Shown: positions 6,469 through 7,594 of the stretch, piece after piece
Layout of the letters: each line of letters starts with the position of its first letter
How positions within the stretch are numbered: position 1 is the first letter of the stretch
NCBI GenBank assembly: GCA_022571615.1
Contig: JACZXM010000129.1
Location: forward strand, 1-7,594
Length of the DNA: 7,594 nucleotides
Direction: 5' to 3'
Origin: Acidobacteriota bacterium
Lineage (GTDB): Bacteria > Acidobacteriota > UBA890 > WLXD01
Translations under genes and position numbers: made by a program
The notes under the pieces: generated by a model
Told to the model about the DNA's origin: nothing
The model's database searches: none
Seen by the model: only the letters and a program-made list of their open reading frames with translations

Positions 6469-6929
6469 CCCGGAACCACCTGAGCTTGGCGCGGATCGTC
6501 GCCAGTTGCCTCGGGCTCGGGTTTCTGCGTCCGGCCCCGGGCACCATCGGCAGTGCCTTCGGCCTGGCCGTGTTCCTGTTGCTGCTCGCCCCGATGCCAC
6601 TGTGGGGGCAGGTTGCGGCCACCGCGGTGGCGACTGCGGTCGGCATCGCCGCTGCGACCGCGAGCGAGCGGCAGCTGGGACGCGAGGATCCATCGGAGGT
6701 GGTCATCGACGAGTTCGCCGGCGTCTGGATCGCGCTCTGGACCACCACGAGCTGGCAGGTCGGGCTGCTGGCCTTCGCGTTGTTTCGACTGTTCGACATC
6801 ACCAAGCCGTTTCCAGCCCGTCGAGCCGAGGCCCTACCGGAGGGCTGGGGCATCATGGCCGATGATCTGGTGGCGGGGTTGTACGCGCTGATCGCCACCC
6901 GCCTGATCGTCCTCTGGTGGGTGCCATGA
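6465..6929 (+). CDS. pgpA: Phosphatidylglycerophosphatase A
   Basis: This inner-membrane enzyme removes the terminal phosphate from phosphatidylglycerophosphate, the last step of phosphatidylglycerol synthesis. From GTG 6465 it has 154 residues, normal for the family. The signature blocks are all present in order: P-A-P-G-T-I-G-S (23-30), [12 protein letters not shown] (75-86), [11 protein letters not shown] (107-117) and [10 protein letters not shown] (129-138). These hold the acidic metal-binding residues D82, E83, D133 and D134. Hydrophobic segments lie near 31-42, 48-66, 88-111 and 135-151. The start GTG shares GTGA with the asnS stop, and there is no clear Shine-Dalgarno, so translation probably depends on ribosomes finishing asnS. 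The open frame extends upstream inside asnS, but family length and the overlap favour 6465. Confidence 0.95.
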   Translation: MTRNHLSLARIVASCLGLGFLRPAPGTIGSAFGLAVFLLLLAPMPLWGQVAATAVATAVGIAAATASERQLGREDPSEVVIDEFAGVWIALWTTTSWQVGLLAFALFRLFDITKPFPARRAEALPEGWGIMADDLVAGLYALIATRLIVLWWVP

Positions 6930-7432
6930 GCCCTTCGCGGGCTGCTAGTGTGAGCGAGTTGCTCAAGCGGTTGCGCGCCGCGGGGCAACGACTGGCGGTG
7001 GCCGAGTCCTGCACCGGCGGCGACGTGCTCTCCCTGCTCACCGCGCCGGCTGGCGCGTCGGACTGCGTCTGGGGCGGCGCCGTGGTCTACACGGCGGATG
7101 CGAAGGCCTCGCTGGCGGGGTTGGCGAGGGGGTGGGTCTTGAAGCAAGGGGTCGTTTCCGCCGCTGTGACCGAGGCGCTGGCGTTGGGGATCCGGGAGCG
7201 GTCAGGAGTGGAGCTTGGCGCCGCGGTCACCGGCTGGGCGGGGCCGACGAGCAAGGGGCCGGATCCGGTCGGGACGGTGTACCTTGCGGTTGCCGGGCCG
7301 TATGGTTGTTGCTGTCGGCGCAAACAGCTGCACGGCGACCGAGCCGCAGTGAGAGCCGCCGCCGCGGGCGCGTTGTTGGAGCTGTTACTAGAGCGTGCGG
7401 GCGAAACCGTGGCGGGCGACGGGGAAGAGTAG
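6926..7432 (+). CDS. CinA C-terminal domain protein, nicotinamide-nucleotide amidohydrolase (PncC) family
   Basis: The family deamidates nicotinamide mononucleotide to nicotinic acid mononucleotide, recycling NMN released for example by NAD-dependent DNA ligase. From ATG 6926 it has 168 residues and is only the C-terminal domain; the N-terminal MoaB-like half of full CinA is absent. Conserved blocks are L-A-V-A-E-S-C-T-G-G (23-32), P-A-G-A-S (41-45), V-V-Y-T-A-D-A-K (53-60), G-V-V-S (75-78), V-T-G-W-A-G-P (101-107), P-V-G-T-V-Y (114-119) and H-G-D-R (136-139). The loop after A-G-P is T-S-K-G-P-D, where relatives often have a glycine-rich run. Three consecutive cysteines (128-130) are also unusual. 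ATG 6926 shares ATGA with the pgpA stop, and a GGTGGG lies 4 nt upstream. GTG 6917 in the same frame is less likely. Confidence 0.92.
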   Translation: MSPSRAASVSELLKRLRAAGQRLAVAESCTGGDVLSLLTAPAGASDCVWGGAVVYTADAKASLAGLARGWVLKQGVVSAAVTEALALGIRERSGVELGAAVTGWAGPTSKGPDPVGTVYLAVAGPYGCCCRRKQLHGDRAAVRAAAAGALLELLLERAGETVAGDGEE

Positions 7433-7435
7433 GCT

Positions 7436-7441
7436 AGGAGG
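7436..7441 (+). promoter_or_regulatory. Strong Shine-Dalgarno before the terminal ORF
   Basis: AGGAGG sits 5 nt before ATG 7447 and begins 3 nt after the cinA-like stop. It is the closest match to the consensus in the window and is the main argument that something is translated here. Confidence 0.6.
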
Positions 7442-7442
7442 A

Positions 7443-7461
7443 CGTGATGGAAGTGTGGTGG
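7443..7461 (+). repeat. Copy 2 of the 19-nt near-identical repeat
   Basis: CGTGATGGAAGTGTGGTGG matches 476-494 at 18 of 19 positions and again begins just after a stop codon (11 nt after the cinA-like TAG). Here it contains the ATG of the terminal ORF, whose first residues are M-E-V-W-W. The other copy reads V-E-V-W-W in the equivalent frame. Confidence 0.45.
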
Positions 7462-7594
7462 GTCTGGCAAGTGGGAGTTAGCAGCCCGTGGCAGGAGTGG
7501 CGTGGGCCGCGCGCCGGGGAAATGCGGGCTCAGGCAAGGCGGGCCGAGGAAGCCGATGCAGGGACATCGGAGAGGAGGCCCAACGCAGCATCAG
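7447..7594 (+). CDS. Unknown small or partial ORF, open at the window edge
   Basis: I do not recognise this protein. From ATG 7447 there are 49 complete codons with no stop before the window ends. The N-terminus is tryptophan-rich: M-E-V-W-W-V-W-Q-V-G, then two more W residues. The rest is hydrophilic and rich in Arg, Ala and Glu, with no membrane segment or known motif. Support comes from the AGGAGG 5 nt upstream and the 14-nt spacing from the cinA-like gene. Against it, codon use is less typical than in the neighbours (for example GGA, AGG, AGG, TCA). A second AGAGGAGG at 7571-7578 could serve another gene just past the edge. The stretch could therefore be a short leader ORF ahead of the next gene. 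recA is common after cinA in many bacteria, but nothing here encodes RecA. Confidence 0.35.
   Translation, partial: MEVWWVWQVGVSSPWQEWRGPRAGEMRAQARRAEEADAGTSERRPNAAS

Noticed and set aside
7483..7530. AGCCCG/CGGGCT inverted repeat in the terminal ORF
   Set aside because: It is only 6 bp with a 36-nt loop, easily expected by chance in GC-rich DNA.
7447..7594. Start of recA, expected after cinA in many genomes
   Set aside because: The translated residues show no resemblance to the RecA N-terminus.

Overview
This is a GC-rich bacterial chromosomal window with every gene on the + strand and almost no intergenic space. Codon third positions are strongly G/C, and GTG and TTG starts are common. 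The protein styles suggest Acidobacteriota, perhaps a Thermoanaerobaculia- or Vicinamibacteria-like lineage. These styles are the R-A-K-x-x-V-P-F sugar nucleotidyltransferase with a C-terminal beta-helix, the short AsnRS ending in R-E-C-I-P-F-P-R, and the tight asnS-pgpA-cinA run. That placement is inference from recalled family resemblance, not a search.

Layout: 1-470 is the 3' part of frr (ribosome recycling factor). Next is a large multi-pass GT-C-type membrane glycosyltransferase (488-2917; the start may instead be 548). It overlaps by 8 nt a sugar-phosphate nucleotidyltransferase with a C-terminal left-handed beta-helix (2910-4034, MurU/GDP-mannose pyrophosphorylase-like). After a 2-nt gap comes an AmgK-like sugar kinase of the aminoglycoside-phosphotransferase fold (4037-5083). 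An 89-nt gap holds two abutting perfect hairpins. It is followed by asnS (5173-6468), pgpA (6465-6929, 4-nt overlap) and a stand-alone CinA C-terminal/PncC-type amidohydrolase (6926-7432, 4-nt overlap). The window closes with a short ORF of unknown function (7447 to the edge) behind a strong Shine-Dalgarno sequence.

How the genes may work together: the kinase, nucleotidyltransferase and membrane glycosyltransferase look like one translationally coupled envelope-sugar cassette. The kinase would make a sugar-1-phosphate, the nucleotidyltransferase an NDP-sugar, and the GT-C protein would transfer a lipid-linked sugar outside the membrane. MurNAc recycling as in Pseudomonas AmgK/MurU is the closest known precedent for the two soluble enzymes, but the substrates here are not proven. 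asnS-pgpA-cinA is a second coupled block of housekeeping functions: Asn-tRNA charging, phosphatidylglycerol synthesis and pyridine-nucleotide salvage.

Nothing here is a CRISPR array, prophage, transposon, rRNA or tRNA. The most interesting non-coding signals are the twin hairpins before asnS and an 18/19-nt repeat found just after both the frr and cinA stop codons. The most interesting protein signal is the altered signature loop of the nucleotidyltransferase.
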